Assembly: GCF_007280555.1 (NCBI RefSeq)
Contig: NZ_VKDB01000003.1
Span: 248,001 to 312,000 of the forward strand
DNA: 64,000 bases
Direction: 5' to 3'
Source of the DNA: Deinococcus detaillensis
Lineage (GTDB): Bacteria > Deinococcota > Deinococci > Deinococcales > Deinococcaceae
This document shows, piece after piece, positions 62,460 through 64,000 of the stretch (its first letter is position 1; each line of letters starts with the position of its first letter). The notes beneath the pieces were generated by a model that had not been told where the DNA came from, ran no database searches, and worked only from the letters and a program-made list of their open reading frames with translations. The translations under genes were made by a program, and so were the position numbers.

Positions 62460-63104
62460 TCAGCCGCCCTTCTCGGCCTTTTTCTTGCGGCGCTTGAAGC
62501 CGAACAAGTCGATATACATTTTGGTGCGGTAACGCGCTCCCTTCCAAAAGCCACGCTTTTTTTCTTTCATGACCTGCTTGAGATTGGGGAGTTCGACGTA
62601 GTCCCACTTGATGTGCTGCTCTTTGAGGGCCGCCGTGATCGCCGGTTCGGGCCACCGCTCCGCGCCGAGGTGCGGCACCGAAAGCAGCCACGCCCGCGCA
62701 CAAGCCCGCTGTCCACTGAGGTGCGGCGTGAGCTTGTTGCCGAGGTCGGTGATCAGGCCTCCGCCGTCAAAAATGCCGATGCTCATGCCGAGTTTGCCGG
62801 ACAGCACTGGACTCAGCAAAATGTCGAGGTGTTCGCGCTTGAGGCCCACCAAGTCGGCGTCGAGCATCACCACATAGTCGGCAGTGGTAGCCTGAAGCGC
62901 GGCTTTGAGAGCTGGCCCTTTGCCCGCATTGTGCGGCAGCTCGACCACCTGAGCGCCCGCCGCCCGCGCGACTTCGGCGGTGTTGTCGGTGCTGCCGTCG
63001 GAGGCCACCACCACGTCGCCGGTTAAGCTCAGCGCCGCCTGAATCACGTCTGTTACGGTTTCAGCTTCGTTGAAGGCGGGGATGACGACGGCGACACTTG
63101 GCAC
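62460..63104 (-). CDS. family 2 glycosyltransferase
   Basis: A 214-residue GT2 enzyme. The GTG at 63104 (6 nt after TACCAT) starts directly at the fold, PSVAVVIPAFNEAETVTDVI; the upstream GTG at 63119 is also possible. The metal motif DADLVGL and PHNAGKGPALKAALQA are present. There is no membrane helix, and the lysine-rich C-terminus (KEKKRGFWKGARYRTK, FGFKRRKKKAEKGG) may bind the membrane or nucleic acid. It probably transfers a sugar to a lipid carrier or polymer. Confidence 0.88.
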   Translation of the reverse strand: MPSVAVVIPAFNEAETVTDVIQAALSLTGDVVVASDGSTDNTAEVARAAGAQVVELPHNAGKGPALKAALQATTADYVVMLDADLVGLKREHLDILLSPVLSGKLGMSIGIFDGGGLITDLGNKLTPHLSGQRACARAWLLSVPHLGAERWPEPAITAALKEQHIKWDYVELPNLKQVMKEKKRGFWKGARYRTKMYIDLFGFKRRKKKAEKGG

Positions 63105-63154
63105 ACGGTCATGGTACACGCAAACCGCACGGCTGGGGCCGTAGCCTTCAGCAC

Positions 63155-63187
63155 AAAAAACAGAGAACAGCGCGGTGCCATTCTCTG
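63155..63187 (-). terminator. terminator of the lysine-rich membrane protein gene
   Basis: CAGAGAA (63161-63167) pairs with TTCTCTG (63181-63187). On the minus strand the hairpin is followed by six Ts (63160-63155). Confidence 0.75.
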
Positions 63188-63212
63188 ATTTTGCTCTGTC
63201 TAAAGCGGGGGT

Positions 63213-64000
63213 TTAGTTGGTTTTGGTGTCTTTGCCAGCGTCAGTTTTGCCAGTCTCGGCACTCTGCGTATCCACTTTGGTTTCCGGTGGAGTCGTGGGT
63301 GCAGGAGTCGCCGGTGCCGCCGCCGGAGCGTCGGGAGCCACCGAAGCGCCCGCTGCGCTGCCAGTGGCCTGAGACGGCTTGGGCGAGGGTGCGGCGGCGG
63401 CGGGGGCATGGTTGACGTCTTCCATGCGCTCCAGCCAAGCCGTGCCGATCAAATTGCGGACGCTGCGGCCCGCGCCGCGCAGCCAATCCTCGGCTCCGGG
63501 GCTCACCGCTCCCACCGCGTTCAGGATGCCCTGACGCGCCGCCGGAATGCGGGCCAGCGCCACCCCGCCGCCGACCAGGAACAACACCGGCATCACGGCG
63601 CTGCTGCGGCGGCGCTTCTTGAGACCGGCCTTCTTGAGCTGCTTGTCCGTGGTTTTGGCCAGCTCTTTATTGAGAAGCTGAATGTGTTTTTCGTACTTCT
63701 TGAGCTGCTTGCCGCCGCCTTTTTTCAAGTCCTTGAACTGGGCCTCGGCTGCTTTGAGGGCGTCCGCTTTGGCCGACTGCACCTTATTGTGCACGGTGTC
63801 TTGGGCGTCGTCGGCAAACGACAGCCAAGCGCGGCGGCCTTGCTCGGCGGTCTTGGCGGCCTGCTTGGTCACTTTTTTACCTTGCTGTTTGATTTGTTTT
63901 TTGGCTTTCTTCCGTACATCTTTTTGAACGCCTTTCAGCTTTTTCTGAGCGGCTCCGCGCACGTCCTGAACTTCATCTTGAGCGGTGTCGAGGAGGCCCA
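63213..64000 (-). CDS. lysine-rich helical membrane protein, 5' partial
   Basis: The frame is open to the right edge, so the start lies outside; 262 codons are visible. The first half is strongly basic helix (KKLKGVQKDVRKKAKKQIKQ and similar), then a membrane segment SAVMPVLFLVGGGVALARIP, then an acidic Ala/Pro/Thr-rich disordered tail ending KVDTQSAETGKTDAGKDTKT. The pattern of charged coiled coil, membrane helix and low-complexity tail recalls histone-like or envelope-tether proteins, but no family is recognised. Confidence 0.7.
   Translation of the reverse strand, partial: GLLDTAQDEVQDVRGAAQKKLKGVQKDVRKKAKKQIKQQGKKVTKQAAKTAEQGRRAWLSFADDAQDTVHNKVQSAKADALKAAEAQFKDLKKGGGKQLKKYEKHIQLLNKELAKTTDKQLKKAGLKKRRRSSAVMPVLFLVGGGVALARIPAARQGILNAVGAVSPGAEDWLRGAGRSVRNLIGTAWLERMEDVNHAPAAAAPSPKPSQATGSAAGASVAPDAPAAAPATPAPTTPPETKVDTQSAETGKTDAGKDTKTN

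Overview
The window is a gene-dense, high-GC chromosomal segment that reads as a Deinococcus or close Deinococcales relative. This is inferred from several features: a BshC bacillithiol ligase, a Taq-like DNA polymerase I without proofreading residues, a solitary DUF4388/PATAN protein, a TerB protein, a secreted RNase Sa-like enzyme paired with barstar, and above all the start sites. At least 27 genes have a TAnnnT -10 element only 5-8 nt before the start codon and no Shine-Dalgarno, the leaderless arrangement described in Deinococcus. Genes inside operons instead carry AGGAG-type sites or ATGA overlaps. No rRNA, CRISPR array, intact insertion sequence or prophage was seen. The one clearly foreign patch is an AT-rich island of about 0.8 kb behind a tRNA-Ala gene.

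Layout. 1-4 kb: end of a methylcrotonyl-type acyl-CoA carboxylase beta subunit, an acetyl-CoA-synthetase-like ligase and an acyl-CoA dehydrogenase (branched-chain or short acyl-CoA catabolism). 3.9-4.5 kb: gene-free, with GC-rich imperfect palindromes. 4.5-13 kb: gnd, a MarR/MFS drug-efflux pair, an M50 protease, a TrhA/hemolysin III protein, a LysM-C39 exported protein and guaB. 13.0-13.9 kb: tRNA-Ala(CGC) with promoter and terminator, then the AT-rich island encoding an HNH protein with a C-terminal membrane anchor. 13.9-29.5 kb: amino-sugar catabolism (nagA plus SIS deaminase), PPK2, an exported alpha/beta hydrolase, typA, an S9 peptidase, a PlsY-like/acyl-ACP-reductase-like fusion, a P-loop protein, a purine phosphoribosyltransferase and a lipoprotein. 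29.6-32.8 kb: a tightly coupled four-gene cassette (two signalling-like soluble proteins, a 54-residue peptide, and a HAMP membrane sensor without output domain). 32.9-48.6 kb: polA, a zinc-ribbon coiled-coil protein, nth, uppP, RNase/barstar, PATAN, prs, hisF-hisIE, a CheY-like regulator, coaX, terB, an aldo/keto reductase, YceI, a tyrosine phosphatase and mraY. 48.6-64 kb: a 29-bp perfect palindrome, murF plus a coupled lipoprotein, bshC, a Crp/Fnr regulator, a WecG/TagA glycosyltransferase, glgC, aat, a hotdog thioesterase, an SGNH hydrolase, a BI-1 protein, Hsp20, prmA-rsmE, proC, an exported protein, a GT2 glycosyltransferase and a partial lysine-rich membrane protein.

Functional themes. 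Envelope synthesis is well represented (uppP, mraY, murF, WecG/TagA, GT2, NagA/SIS recycling), as are nucleotide and PRPP metabolism (guaB, prs, apt-like, hisF/hisIE), DNA repair (polA, nth) and redox or stress functions (bshC, terB, hsp20, aat). The most interesting loci for follow-up are the PlsY-like/acyl-ACP-reductase-like fusion (26.1 kb), the coupled cassette with its small ORF (29.6 kb), and the membrane-anchored HNH gene in the AT-rich island (13.1 kb).
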